From Pseudomonas resinovorans NBRC 106553 (GTDB taxonomy: Bacteria > Pseudomonadota > Gammaproteobacteria > Pseudomonadales > Pseudomonadaceae), in NCBI RefSeq assembly GCF_000412695.1, contig NC_021499.1:5146001-5210000 (forward strand): a stretch of 64,000 bases of DNA, in the 5' to 3' direction. Shown in pieces: positions 7,996-16,190 of this stretch. Positions within the stretch are counted from its first letter, which is position 1, and each line of letters begins with the position of its first letter. Both the position numbers and the translations under genes were made by a program. The notes below the pieces were generated by a model. The model saw nothing but the letters and a program-made list of their open reading frames with translations, searched no databases and was not told the DNA's origin.

Positions 7996-9108
7996 ATGCC
8001 CATCCCCTTCATCCGCCCACTGGGCCTGGCCCTCGCCCTGGTCGCCGGCCTGGCCCGGGCCGAGACCTGGCCCGCCGCCGACTGGCAGAGCGGCCCCGCC
8101 CCCAGTGGCGCCGCCGTGCAGGCCTTCGAACGCTACGCCTTCCCCCAGCGCGATGATGCCGAGCGCAAGGGCGTGCGCAGCGATGCGGTGGTGGTGATCC
8201 GCGATGGCGAGCTGATCTACGAGCACTACGCCGGCCCCACCGGCGCGCAAACCCCGCACCTCACCTGGTCGGTAAGCAAGAGCCTGCTGGCCTCGGTGCT
8301 GGGCGTCGCCTACGGCGAGCAGCGCTTCAAGCTGGACGAACCGGTCGCGCGCTATTACCCGGGCTTCGCCGGCCATCCCAACGTGCACCTGGAAGACCTG
8401 CTGCACTGGGCCTCCGGCCTCGCCTGGCAGGAAGACTACGAATACGCGCCGCTGAAATCCTCGGTGGTGGCCATGCTCTACACCCGTGGCCGCGGCGACA
8501 TGGCCGCCTTCGCCGCCGACCACCCGCTGGACGCCATGCCCGGCAAGCGCTTCCGCTACTCCAGCGGCGACACCAACGTGCTCTCCGCCGCCCTGCGCGG
8601 CATGGTCGGTGACGCGGCCTACGCGGACTATCCGTGGAACGCGCTGTTCGAGCCCCTGGGCATCCGCTCGGCGGTGTGGGAAACCGACGCCGCCGGCACC
8701 TATGTCGGCTCCTCCTACAGCTACCTGACCGCCCGCGACCTGGCCCGCGTCGGCCTGCTGATGCAGCGCGACGGCCGCTGGGGCGAGCGCCAGCTGCTGC
8801 CAACCGACTGGGTCGCGTTCAACCGCAAGCCCTTCGCCGACTACCAGCCCGACCCGGCCAAGCCCGGCGAGGCCGTCCCCGGCGGCCACTGGTGGCTCAA
8901 CGCCCAGCTGGCCGGCGCCGCCAAGCCCTGGCCGGACGCTCCGGAAGACGCCTTCGCCGCCCTCGGCCACTGGGGCCAGGCGCTCTACGTGCTGCCCAGC
9001 CAGAAACTGGTGATCGTGCGCTACGCCGACGACCGCGACGGCAGCTACCGGCACAACGACTTCCTCAAGCTGGCCCTGGCCGCGTTCGCCCCGGAGATGC
9101 CGCAATGA
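7996..9108 (+). CDS. Periplasmic serine hydrolase, class C beta-lactamase family
   Basis: A 370-residue protein with a signal peptide (hydrophobic core LGLALALVAGLA, cleavage near residue 22). The catalytic SxxK is SVSK at 92-95 and the second motif is YSSGDTN at 188-194, as in penicillin-binding-protein-like esterases. Substrates of this broad family include esters, amides and D-amino-acid peptides, so no exact reaction can be given. I start at 7996 because the signal peptide begins there; the earlier in-frame codon lacks a ribosome site. Its stop overlaps the start of the next gene (ATGA), so the two are translationally coupled. Confidence 0.85.
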   Translation: MPIPFIRPLGLALALVAGLARAETWPAADWQSGPAPSGAAVQAFERYAFPQRDDAERKGVRSDAVVVIRDGELIYEHYAGPTGAQTPHLTWSVSKSLLASVLGVAYGEQRFKLDEPVARYYPGFAGHPNVHLEDLLHWASGLAWQEDYEYAPLKSSVVAMLYTRGRGDMAAFAADHPLDAMPGKRFRYSSGDTNVLSAALRGMVGDAAYADYPWNALFEPLGIRSAVWETDAAGTYVGSSYSYLTARDLARVGLLMQRDGRWGERQLLPTDWVAFNRKPFADYQPDPAKPGEAVPGGHWWLNAQLAGAAKPWPDAPEDAFAALGHWGQALYVLPSQKLVIVRYADDRDGSYRHNDFLKLALAAFAPEMPQ

Positions 9109-9437
9109 TCGCCCGCCGCCCCATCCGCAGCCTGCTGGTGCTGGCCCTGGTGCTGCTGGCCGCCACGGCCTGGCAGAACCGTACCTACCTGGCCGCCTTC
9201 CCCGGCATCATCAGCGCCTACACGGCCAAGGAGTACTGCTCCTGCCGCTACGTCATGGACAACGCCGCCGACTACTGCCAGGGCTATGTGAAGCAGTACG
9301 TGCCCACCAGCGGCTTCCTCGACGATGCCGAACGCAAGCGCGTGACCGCCAGCGGCCTGGGCCGCAGCAGCACCGCCGCCTGGCTCGGCCCGAGGCAGGG
9401 CTGCCAGTTGCTGCCGGAGGCCGATCCGCTGCCCTGA
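9105..9437 (+). CDS. Small cysteine-containing membrane or exported protein, unknown
   Basis: A 110-residue protein that starts within the stop codon of the serine hydrolase (ATGA overlap). A basic N-terminus and a hydrophobic segment (SLLVLALVLLAATA, about residues 9-22) suggest a signal anchor or signal peptide. The exported part has four cysteines: CSC at about 45-47, then C58 and C100, which could form disulfides or bind metal. The conserved-looking motif is AKEYCSCRYVM. Coupling to a periplasmic serine hydrolase implies a shared task, perhaps as a chaperone or activator, but this is inference. I do not recognise a named family. Confidence 0.72.
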   Translation: MIARRPIRSLLVLALVLLAATAWQNRTYLAAFPGIISAYTAKEYCSCRYVMDNAADYCQGYVKQYVPTSGFLDDAERKRVTASGLGRSSTAAWLGPRQGCQLLPEADPLP

Positions 9438-9450
9438 AAGCCGCTTTCTC

Positions 9451-9480
9451 GACCCCTCTCCCGCACGCGGGAGAGGGGTC
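9451..9480. terminator. Perfect GC-rich hairpin after the serine-hydrolase pair
   Basis: GACCCCTCTCCCGC and GCGGGAGAGGGGTC form a perfect 14-bp stem separated by only AC. No T-tract follows on either side, so it may act as a weak terminator, an mRNA 3'-end stabiliser or a REP-type element. Confidence 0.55.
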
Positions 9481-9503
9481 ACTCACGCCTGCCCCCGCCC
9501 CCT

Positions 9504-9520
9504 GTTCCACCCAGTGGAAC
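9504..9520 (+). promoter_or_regulatory. Candidate operator for the IclR regulator (site A)
   Basis: GTTCCACCCAGTGGAAC is a perfect 7-bp inverted repeat with a 3-bp centre, 74 bp before the amidohydrolase ATG. A second site with the same TTCCA-N5-TGGAA layout lies before the porin gene at 14572-14588. E. coli IclR sites also use TGGAA/TTCCA arms. Confidence 0.65.
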
Positions 9521-9594
9521 CACCTTCGATTGTCCTCCTCTCACCCGCGCGGTTAGCTGACGTCCAGCCGCCCCCAACGAGGAGAACAACAACA

Positions 9595-10800
9595 ATGGCC
9601 CGCTACGCCCATATCGACGCCTGGCTCGACGACATCGCCGGTGAACTCAAGGCCCTGCGCCAGGACATCCACGCCCACCCCGAACTCGGCTTCGAGGAAC
9701 AGCGCACCGCCGCCCTGGTGGCGCGTCTGCTGACCGAATGGGGTTACGAGGTACACAGCGGCATCGGCCGCACCGGCGTGGTCGGCGTGCTGCGCAACGG
9801 CAACGCCACGCGCAGCCTGGGCCTGCGCGCCGACATGGACGCCCTGCCCATCATCGAAGCCACCGACCTGCCCTACAGCAGCTGCCACAGCGGCTGCATG
9901 CACGCCTGCGGCCACGACGGCCACACCGTCATGCTGCTCGGCGCCGCGCGTTACCTCGCGGCCACCCGCAATTTTCAGGGCACCCTCAACCTGATCTTCC
10001 AGCCCGCCGAGGAAGGCCAGGGCGGCGCCGAGGCGATGCTCGCCGACGGCCTGCTGGAACGCTTCCCCTCCGAGGCCCTGTTCGGCATGCACAACATGCC
10101 CGGCCTCGCCGCCGGCCACCTGTGCTTCCGCGAAGGGCCCCTGATGGCATCCCAGGACCTGCTGGAAGTGGTGATCGAAGGGGTTGGCGGCCACGGCTCC
10201 ATGCCGCACCTGTCGGTGGACCCGCTGGTAGCCGCCTCCAGCACCGTGATGGCCCTGCAGACCGTGGTCGGCCGCAACGTCGACCCGCAGCAGGCGGCGG
10301 TGGTGACGGTAGGCGCCCTGCAGGCTGGCGAAGCAGCCAACGTGATTCCCCAGAGCGCGCTGCTGCGCCTGAGCCTGCGCGCCCTCGACGCGGGGGTACG
10401 CGAGCTGGTGCTGGAACGGGTGCGGGCAATTATCCACAGCCAGGCCGAGAGCTACGGCTGCCGCGCCAGCATCAGCCACCGACCGGCCTACCCGGTGCTG
10501 GTCAACAGCCCTGAACAGACCACTTTCGCCCGCCGCGTGGGCGAAGAACTGGTGGGCGCCGCGCAGGTCCAGGACGCCCCCACGGTGATGGGCAGCGAAG
10601 ACTTCGCCTGGATGCTCGAGCGCTGCCCCGGCAGCTACCTGTTCATCGGCAACGGTACCGGCGGGCCGATGGTCCACAACCCCGGATACGACTTCAACGA
10701 CGACATCCTGGTACGCGGCGCCGCGTACTGGGCCGCGCTGACGGAAACCTGGTTCCAGACTCCGCCGGTGCTTTCCCAGGCTTCTGCCACTGCCGCCTAA
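9595..10800 (+). CDS. M20-family amidohydrolase (hippurate hydrolase/aminoacylase type)
   Basis: A 401-residue di-metal peptidase-family M20D enzyme that would hydrolyse an N-acyl-amino acid or similar amide. Family marks are HAHPELGFEE, LRADMDALPI, the metal-binding HACGHDGH, FQPAEEGQGGAEAML and GSEDFAWML, in the expected order. The ATG at 9595 has GAGGAG upstream; a longer in-frame start at 9514 would begin inside the candidate operator and lacks a ribosome site. It is first in an operon with an MHS transporter, an amidase and, overlapping, an IclR regulator, matching P. aeruginosa PA4344-PA4341. Confidence 0.9.
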   Translation: MARYAHIDAWLDDIAGELKALRQDIHAHPELGFEEQRTAALVARLLTEWGYEVHSGIGRTGVVGVLRNGNATRSLGLRADMDALPIIEATDLPYSSCHSGCMHACGHDGHTVMLLGAARYLAATRNFQGTLNLIFQPAEEGQGGAEAMLADGLLERFPSEALFGMHNMPGLAAGHLCFREGPLMASQDLLEVVIEGVGGHGSMPHLSVDPLVAASSTVMALQTVVGRNVDPQQAAVVTVGALQAGEAANVIPQSALLRLSLRALDAGVRELVLERVRAIIHSQAESYGCRASISHRPAYPVLVNSPEQTTFARRVGEELVGAAQVQDAPTVMGSEDFAWMLERCPGSYLFIGNGTGGPMVHNPGYDFNDDILVRGAAYWAALTETWFQTPPVLSQASATAA

Positions 10801-10824
10801 CGTCCCAGTCTCCGGAGAATTCCC

Positions 10825-12147
10825 ATGCACGCTTCCCAGAGCGGAACCCCGCGTTCCCGCCAGGTGACCGCCGCCGTCATCGGCAACGCCCTCGAGTGGT
10901 ACGACTTCATCGTCTACGGCTTCCTGTCCAGCATCATCGCCCGGCTGTTCTTCCCCTCCGACAGTGAATACACCTCGCTGCTGATGGCCCTCGCCACCTT
11001 CGGCGTCGGCTTCTTCATGCGCCCGGTGGGCGGCGTCCTGCTCGGCCTCTATGCCGACCGCAAGGGCCGCAAGGCGGCCATGCAGCTGATCATCCTGCTG
11101 ATGACCCTGGCCATCGCGATGATCGCCTTCGCCCCCGACTACGCCGCCATCGGCCTCGGCGCACCGCTGCTGATCGTGGTGGCACGCATGCTCCAGGGCT
11201 TCGCCACCGGCGGCGAGTACGCCAGCGCCACCGCCTTCCTGGTGGAAAGCGCGCCCGACAACCGCCGCGGCCTCTACGGCGCCTGGCAGCTGTTCGGCCA
11301 GTGCCTGGCGGTGTTCGCCGGTGCCGGCATGGGCGCCCTGGTCACCCATATGCTGACGCCCGAAGCGCTGGACAGCTGGGGCTGGCGCGTGCCCTTCATC
11401 CTCGGCCTGCTGATCGGCCCGGTGGGGCTGTGGATGCGCCGCCACATGGAAGAGACCGAGGCCTTCCTCGACGCCCGCGAAGCCCACAAGGGCGAGTCCT
11501 TCAGCCTGATGCAGGTGCTGCGCGAGCACCGCCGCGCCGTGCTGGTGACCATGGGCAGCACCATCAGCGGCACCGTGTCCTTCTACGTGGTGCTGGTGAA
11601 CATGCCCACCTTCGCCCACAAGCAGCTCGGCCTGCCCCTGGACCAGGTGTTCATGGTGCAGATGCTGGCGGTGGCACTGATGACCGTCATCATTCCCCTG
11701 GCCGGTGCCCTGTCCGACCGCATTGGCCGGCGCCCGGTGCTGTTCGCCGGCACCCTGGCCTTCTTCCTGCTGGTCTACCCGCTGTTCTCCTGGGTCGCCC
11801 AGGCCCCCAGCATCGAACGCTTGCTGGTGATGCAACTGCTGCTCTGCACCATGATCGGCGTCTCCTACGGTCCGGCGCCCACCGCCGTGGCCGAGCAGTT
11901 CCCCACCCGCGTGCGCTCCACCGGCCTCGCCCTCGCCTACAACGTGGCAGTGATGCTGTTCGGCGGCTTCGCGCCCTTCATCGTCACCTGGCTGACCCAG
12001 GCGGCCGGCACGCCGGTGGCCCCGGCCTTCTACGTGCTCTTCGCCTCGCTGATCGGCCTGACCGCAATCGGCTTCCTGCGCGAAGGCGCCCCCGCCGCCC
12101 TGGAGAAACGCCGCAACCTGCTCGCCACTTCCGCTCGGAGCCTGTGA
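10825..12147 (+). CDS. MFS metabolite:H+ symporter (MHS family)
   Basis: A 440-residue permease with about 12 transmembrane segments. NALEWYDFIVYGFLSS near the N-terminus and LYADRKGRKAAM after helix 2 are typical of the MHS subfamily (ShiA, ProP, KgtP). The FATGGEYASA stretch is also an MHS signature. It should import an organic acid or amide that the flanking hydrolases use. It starts 24 bp after the amidohydrolase, with CTCCGGAG-type Shine-Dalgarno sequence, and its stop touches the next start codon, so the genes form one operon. Confidence 0.9.
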   Translation: MHASQSGTPRSRQVTAAVIGNALEWYDFIVYGFLSSIIARLFFPSDSEYTSLLMALATFGVGFFMRPVGGVLLGLYADRKGRKAAMQLIILLMTLAIAMIAFAPDYAAIGLGAPLLIVVARMLQGFATGGEYASATAFLVESAPDNRRGLYGAWQLFGQCLAVFAGAGMGALVTHMLTPEALDSWGWRVPFILGLLIGPVGLWMRRHMEETEAFLDAREAHKGESFSLMQVLREHRRAVLVTMGSTISGTVSFYVVLVNMPTFAHKQLGLPLDQVFMVQMLAVALMTVIIPLAGALSDRIGRRPVLFAGTLAFFLLVYPLFSWVAQAPSIERLLVMQLLLCTMIGVSYGPAPTAVAEQFPTRVRSTGLALAYNVAVMLFGGFAPFIVTWLTQAAGTPVAPAFYVLFASLIGLTAIGFLREGAPAALEKRRNLLATSARSL

Positions 12148-13632
12148 ATGACCCGTTTCGAAAACGCCCTACCCCGCTCCACCTCGCCGCAGCAGGAAAT
12201 CGTCGCCCTCGAGGCCCTGCCGCTGTCGGAGGCGATCCGCAGCCGCCAGCTGTCCTGCCGCGAGGTGATGCAGGCCTACCTGGAACAGATCGAGCGCTTC
12301 AATCCGGCGGTCAACGCACTGGTCGCGCTGCGCCCGGCCAAGGAACTACTGGCCGAAGCCGATGAGCGTGACCGCCAGTTGGCCCGGGGCGAGTACCTGG
12401 GCTGGATGCACGGCATGCCCCAGGCGGTGAAGGACCTCGCCGCCTGCACCGGGCTGCCCACCAGCATGGGCTCGCCGCTGTTCGCCGGGCAGATGGCCCG
12501 GCACGACGCCATCGCCGTGTCGCGGGTACGCGCCGCCGGAGCGATCTTCATTGGCAAGAGCAACGTGCCGGAATTCGGCCTCGGCTCGCAGAGCTACAAC
12601 AGCGTCTTCGGCACCACCGGCAACGCCTACGCTCCCGGCCTCTGCGCCGGCGGCAGCAGCGGCGGCGCGGCCTCGGCCCTGGCCCTGCGCCTGCTGCCGG
12701 TGGCCGACGGCAGCGACATGATGGGCTCGCTGCGCAACCCGGCGGCCTTCAACAACGTCTACGGCCTGCGCCCGTCCCAGGGCCGCGTGCCCTTCGGGCC
12801 GACGCCGGAGCTGTTCGTCCAGCAACTGGGCACCGAGGGCCCCATGGGCCGCAGCGTGGCCGATGTGGCGGCGCTGCTGCGCACCCAGGCCGGCCCCCAT
12901 CGCGCCGCGCCCCTGGCCCTGTCCAGCACGGCGGACCTGGTCGGCCCGCTGCAGCGCGACTTCGCCGGCGCGCGCATCGGCTGGCTCGGCGACTTCAACG
13001 GCTACCTGCCCATGGAGCCCGGCCTGCTGGCCCTCTGCGAAAGCGCCCTGGCGGACTTTCGCGACCTCGGCTGCCTGGTCGAGGACTGCCAGCCGGAATA
13101 CAGCATGGAGCGCCTGTGGAACTGCTGGCTGGTCCATCGCCAGTGGCTGGTGGCCGGCAACCTGGCGGCGGCCCATGCCGATCCGACCAAGCGTGCCCTG
13201 CTCAAGCCCGAGGCGGTCTGGGAAGTGGAAAGCGGCCTGGGCCTGCGCGCGGCGGACGTCTTCCGGGCCAGCCTGGATCGCAGCGACTGGTACCGCGCGG
13301 TGGAAAAACTCTTCGAACGTTACGACTTCCTGCTCCTGCCCAGCGCACAGGTGTTTCCTTTCGATGCACGGCTGCACTGGCCAAAAGCCATAGCCGGACG
13401 CGAAATGGACACCTACCACCGCTGGATGGAAGTGGTGATCGGCGCCACCCTGGCCGGCATCCCGGCCATGAGCGTGCCGGTGGGCTTCAACCCTTCCGGC
13501 CTGCCCATGGGCCTGCAGATCATGGGCCCGGCGCAGGCCGACCTGGCGGTGCTGCAACTGGCCCACGCCCACGAACAGCTCACCCAGTGGGTGCGCAACT
13601 GCCCGCCACCGTTGCTCAATGATGCCGGCTAG
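12148..13632 (+). CDS. Amidase signature family enzyme
   Basis: A 494-residue cytosolic amidase with the Ser-cisSer-Lys triad region visible: the lysine in MPQAVKDLAACTG, the glycine/serine-rich CAGGSSGGAASALA, then GSDMMGSLRNPAAF containing the nucleophilic serine. The usual GSDxGGS has become GSDMMGS, a change in a loop glycine. It starts directly at the TGA of the transporter (TGAATG). With the M20 enzyme it suggests stepwise hydrolysis of a compound with two amide bonds. The final codons overlap the longest reading frame of the IclR gene. Confidence 0.9.
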   Translation: MTRFENALPRSTSPQQEIVALEALPLSEAIRSRQLSCREVMQAYLEQIERFNPAVNALVALRPAKELLAEADERDRQLARGEYLGWMHGMPQAVKDLAACTGLPTSMGSPLFAGQMARHDAIAVSRVRAAGAIFIGKSNVPEFGLGSQSYNSVFGTTGNAYAPGLCAGGSSGGAASALALRLLPVADGSDMMGSLRNPAAFNNVYGLRPSQGRVPFGPTPELFVQQLGTEGPMGRSVADVAALLRTQAGPHRAAPLALSSTADLVGPLQRDFAGARIGWLGDFNGYLPMEPGLLALCESALADFRDLGCLVEDCQPEYSMERLWNCWLVHRQWLVAGNLAAAHADPTKRALLKPEAVWEVESGLGLRAADVFRASLDRSDWYRAVEKLFERYDFLLLPSAQVFPFDARLHWPKAIAGREMDTYHRWMEVVIGATLAGIPAMSVPVGFNPSGLPMGLQIMGPAQADLAVLQLAHAHEQLTQWVRNCPPPLLNDAG

Positions 13633-13720
13633 GCCGCAGGCAATCGCCCCCGGCGCGTTCGGGTCCCGATCTTGCAATATGCTTGCGGTCGATCGAGGCG
13701 CGGCGCACCAGGGGGCGGAG

Positions 13721-14491
13721 ATGCAGGGCAAAGACGAGAGTGGCACGGTCCGCTCGGTGGAACGGGCACTGGCCATAGTCGAGCTGCTGGGCGAGCACCA
13801 CGAGCTTGGACTGGAAGAACTGCACTACCTCACCGGCCTGCCCAAGGCCACGGTGTCGCGCCTGCTGCACACACTGCTGGAGCAGGACTGGATCTACCGT
13901 GGCCTGTGCGACCGCCGCTACCGCCTGCGGGCGCGGCGGCTGTTCGGCACTCCCGACCAGCGCTTCAGCCGCCACCTGGTGGAACAGGCCGCACCGTTGT
14001 TGCGCGAGTTGGCCGAGCGCACCGGGCTGGTGGCGGACCTGTCGTTCTTCGACGGTGACGACCTGCATGTGATGGAGAGCGCCATTCCCGACGTGCTGCG
14101 CAAGCGCTATCCGAACAATCGCCTGGTCATGGGCCAGCAGGCCAGCCTGTTCCATTCGGCCATGGGCAAGGCCTGCCTCGGCGAGCTCGACTGTGCCGAG
14201 GTCCAGCGCCTGGCCCAGCGCCACCGCATGAGTGGCGACGACCTGTTGCGGGCCCATGAGCAGACCCACACCCAGGGTTTTGGCGAACGCACCGAGGGCA
14301 GCTGGGAATACGCGGTACGCCTGCCCTTTCTGATCCGCGCCGTCGCCTTGCCGGTGCTCAGCCAGGACCGCCTGGTGGGCAGCATCGCCCTGCACTGGCC
14401 ACGGGACGCCGACAGCGTCGAAAACGTCCAGCAGCGCCACCTCGGCAGCCTGGCCGCCACCGTCAGCCAGTTGCAGAACAGCCTCGTCTGA
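13721..14491 (+). CDS. IclR-family transcriptional regulator
   Basis: A 256-residue regulator with an N-terminal winged helix (about 8-68: SVERALAIVELLGEH, then LTGLPKATVSRLLHTLLEQDW) and a C-terminal IclR effector domain (about 80-250). The ATG at 13721 is chosen because it gives the normal IclR length and has a purine-rich GGCGGAG before it; the frame is open back to 13619, inside the amidase stop. It is likely the local regulator of the amidohydrolase operon and of the OprD-type porin. The TTCCA-N5-TGGAA dyads at 9504 and 14572 are its probable sites. The effector is unknown. Confidence 0.88.
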   Translation: MQGKDESGTVRSVERALAIVELLGEHHELGLEELHYLTGLPKATVSRLLHTLLEQDWIYRGLCDRRYRLRARRLFGTPDQRFSRHLVEQAAPLLRELAERTGLVADLSFFDGDDLHVMESAIPDVLRKRYPNNRLVMGQQASLFHSAMGKACLGELDCAEVQRLAQRHRMSGDDLLRAHEQTHTQGFGERTEGSWEYAVRLPFLIRAVALPVLSQDRLVGSIALHWPRDADSVENVQQRHLGSLAATVSQLQNSLV

Positions 14492-14512
14492 ATACGCCTC
14501 GATACAACCTGC

Positions 14513-14545
14513 AAGTTGCCGCCGGACCATTCCGGCGGCAACTTT
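14513..14545 (+). terminator. Terminator after the IclR gene
   Basis: AAGTTGCCGCCGGA (14513-14526) and TCCGGCGGCAACTT (14531-14544) form a perfect 14-bp stem with a CCAT loop. The T-run after it is short, and the arms themselves supply AA/TT ends. Confidence 0.75.
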
Positions 14546-14561
14546 GCGCGCACTTTTTCAG

Positions 14562-14588
14562 TGGAATCCATATTCCATAGTGTGGAAC
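14562..14588 (+). promoter_or_regulatory. Candidate IclR operator (site B) before the OprD-type porin
   Basis: Two interlocked dyads are present: TGGAAT-N4-ATTCCA (14562-14577) and ATTCCATAGTGTGGAAC (14572-14588). The second has the same TTCCA-N5-TGGAA layout as site A at 9504-9520. It lies 94 bp before the porin start. Confidence 0.65.
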
Positions 14589-14682
14589 CCAATTGAATTG
14601 CCCTTTATTCCCGTGATTCGACAATAGGTCCCGGCCCGAACATCGGCCTTGTCGTCATAACACAAGAATAAAAGGTGATGAG

Positions 14683-15990
14683 ATGTGCAAAGTTCGTAGC
14701 AGGCACCTGGCCGGGATTGCCATGTGCTTATTGGCCGGGAGTGCCGCCGCCCAGGGTTTCCTCGAAGACAGCCTGACTTCGCTGCGCTATAGCCAGTTCT
14801 ACTGGAAGGAGAACGACGGCGGCGGCACCGGCCCCACCCGCGATGAATGGGTCCAGGCCACGCAGTTCAGTTTCAACTCCGGCTGGTACAAGGACATGCT
14901 CGGCCTGGACTACAGCTACGGTCTGGCCAACGACCTGCGCATCGGCGACGACGCCAACAGCCTGAGCAACCTGCAACCCGACGGCTCGGTGCAATCGCCC
15001 CACGGCCTGGCCAAGCCCATCGAGGCCTACCTGCGCGGACGCCTGGCTGGCGACGCCGGCGAACTGGTGATGGGCGGCGGCAAGAAGGTCCGCCGCTACG
15101 CCCAATACGCCGATGACGCCACCCGCATCCTGCCCGCCGCCACCCAGGGCCTGGACCTGGATTACCGCCTGAGCGACCTCACCCTGCGCTACAGCCACAT
15201 CGACCGCTTCAGCCCGCGCAACGAGAACGGCTGGGGCGACGAACTGACCAACTTCAGCGGCGAGCGCATCGACAACCTGCAACTCTTCGCCCTCGGCTAC
15301 CAGCTCCCCTTCGGCAGCCGCCTGCTGGCCGAGTACGCCGAGTCCAGGGACTACCTGCGGGTCGCCTCGCTGAAACTGGAACACAGCATCGCCCTGGACG
15401 CCGGGCGCTCCATCGAGCTCTATGCCACCGAAGGCATGCAGCAGGACGCCGGTGACCTGTTCGATCACGCCGGCGTACCCGGGCTCTATGAAGCGGAAAA
15501 GTCCCACCATGCCCGATATACCGACTTGTCCGCCAAGTTCCGCACGGAAAACCAATATGTGGGCATGACCTACAACAAAGTTCGCGGCGATGACTTCGAC
15601 AGACTGTTCTTCAGCAAGGACCACGGCACCTGGAACAGCAGCGCGAAGTTGTTCTATTACTTCGGCCTGGAAGACGAAGAGATGTTCAAGTTGATGGGCG
15701 GAACCAACTTCGCGATGCTGGGTGTCCCGCAACTAAGGCTGGATGTCCACTATGCATTTTCCGACCATGCCGACGGCTATGACGGGTTCTCCCGGCGCGA
15801 ATTCCAGAGCCTGGTGCAATACAACTTCACCGGCGCCCTGAAAGGCCTGAGCCTGGCCTGGCTGCACAACGAGTTCCACACCAAGGGCGTGCCGGATGGC
15901 GAGCGCCGCACCTTCAGCTCTCGCGGTCCGGCGGGGATCATCACCCATAACGCCGAGCGCTTCTACATGAGCTATGTCGTCAGGTTCTGA
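14683..15990 (+). CDS. OprD-family outer-membrane porin
   Basis: A 435-residue outer-membrane channel with a signal peptide (LAGIAMCLLAGSAAA, cleavage before QGFLEDS). The mature start QGFLEDSLTSLRYSQFYWKE and the C-terminal ERFYMSYVVRF, ending in phenylalanine, are characteristic of OprD-type 18-strand barrels. It is monocistronic, with its own promoter region carrying the TTCCA/TGGAA dyad and a terminator on the far side. It probably lets in the substrate handled by the amidohydrolase-amidase operon. P. aeruginosa has about 19 such paralogues, so an exact name is not attempted. Confidence 0.88.
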   Translation: MCKVRSRHLAGIAMCLLAGSAAAQGFLEDSLTSLRYSQFYWKENDGGGTGPTRDEWVQATQFSFNSGWYKDMLGLDYSYGLANDLRIGDDANSLSNLQPDGSVQSPHGLAKPIEAYLRGRLAGDAGELVMGGGKKVRRYAQYADDATRILPAATQGLDLDYRLSDLTLRYSHIDRFSPRNENGWGDELTNFSGERIDNLQLFALGYQLPFGSRLLAEYAESRDYLRVASLKLEHSIALDAGRSIELYATEGMQQDAGDLFDHAGVPGLYEAEKSHHARYTDLSAKFRTENQYVGMTYNKVRGDDFDRLFFSKDHGTWNSSAKLFYYFGLEDEEMFKLMGGTNFAMLGVPQLRLDVHYAFSDHADGYDGFSRREFQSLVQYNFTGALKGLSLAWLHNEFHTKGVPDGERRTFSSRGPAGIITHNAERFYMSYVVRF

Positions 15991-16017
15991 ACTTCACTTC
16001 ACGGAGTTTCAGCCAAG

Positions 16018-16112
16018 GGTGGACCACGCTTCATCGGTCCACCAAGCGAGGTTCGGCCAAGCACCGATGGTGGATGTGAAAAGCGACATCCACCCTTGTA
16101 CCGCTGCTCACA
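16018..16112. repeat. Second dispersed repeat type, GGGTGGA...TCCACCC
   Basis: The segment reads GGGTGGACCACGCTTCATCG, then GTCCACCA, a variable middle, then GGTGGATG and ACATCCACCCTTG. A second full copy is at 50505-50586 (GGGTGGATCACGCTTCACCG), and a fragment is near 53264-53303. The arms GGGTGGA/TCCACCC can pair. Confidence 0.75.
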
Positions 16113-16145
16113 CCCCCTTCATCCCCCACCCCGACAATCGCCCAC

Positions 16146-16175
16146 AAAAAAGCCCCTGAATGCAGGAGCTTTTTT
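16146..16175. terminator. Bidirectional terminator between the porin and the coiled-coil gene
   Basis: AAAAAAGCCCCTG and CAGGAGCTTTTTT form a stem with one mismatch around an AATG loop, with A/T runs on both outer sides. It serves two convergent genes. Confidence 0.88.
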
Positions 16176-16190
16176 CATTCAAGCGACCAA

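Noticed and set aside
9553..11835. 760-codon minus-strand frame across the M20 and MHS genes
   Set aside because: It spans two well-supported genes in antisense, has a His/Gly/Gln-rich composition and no start signal.
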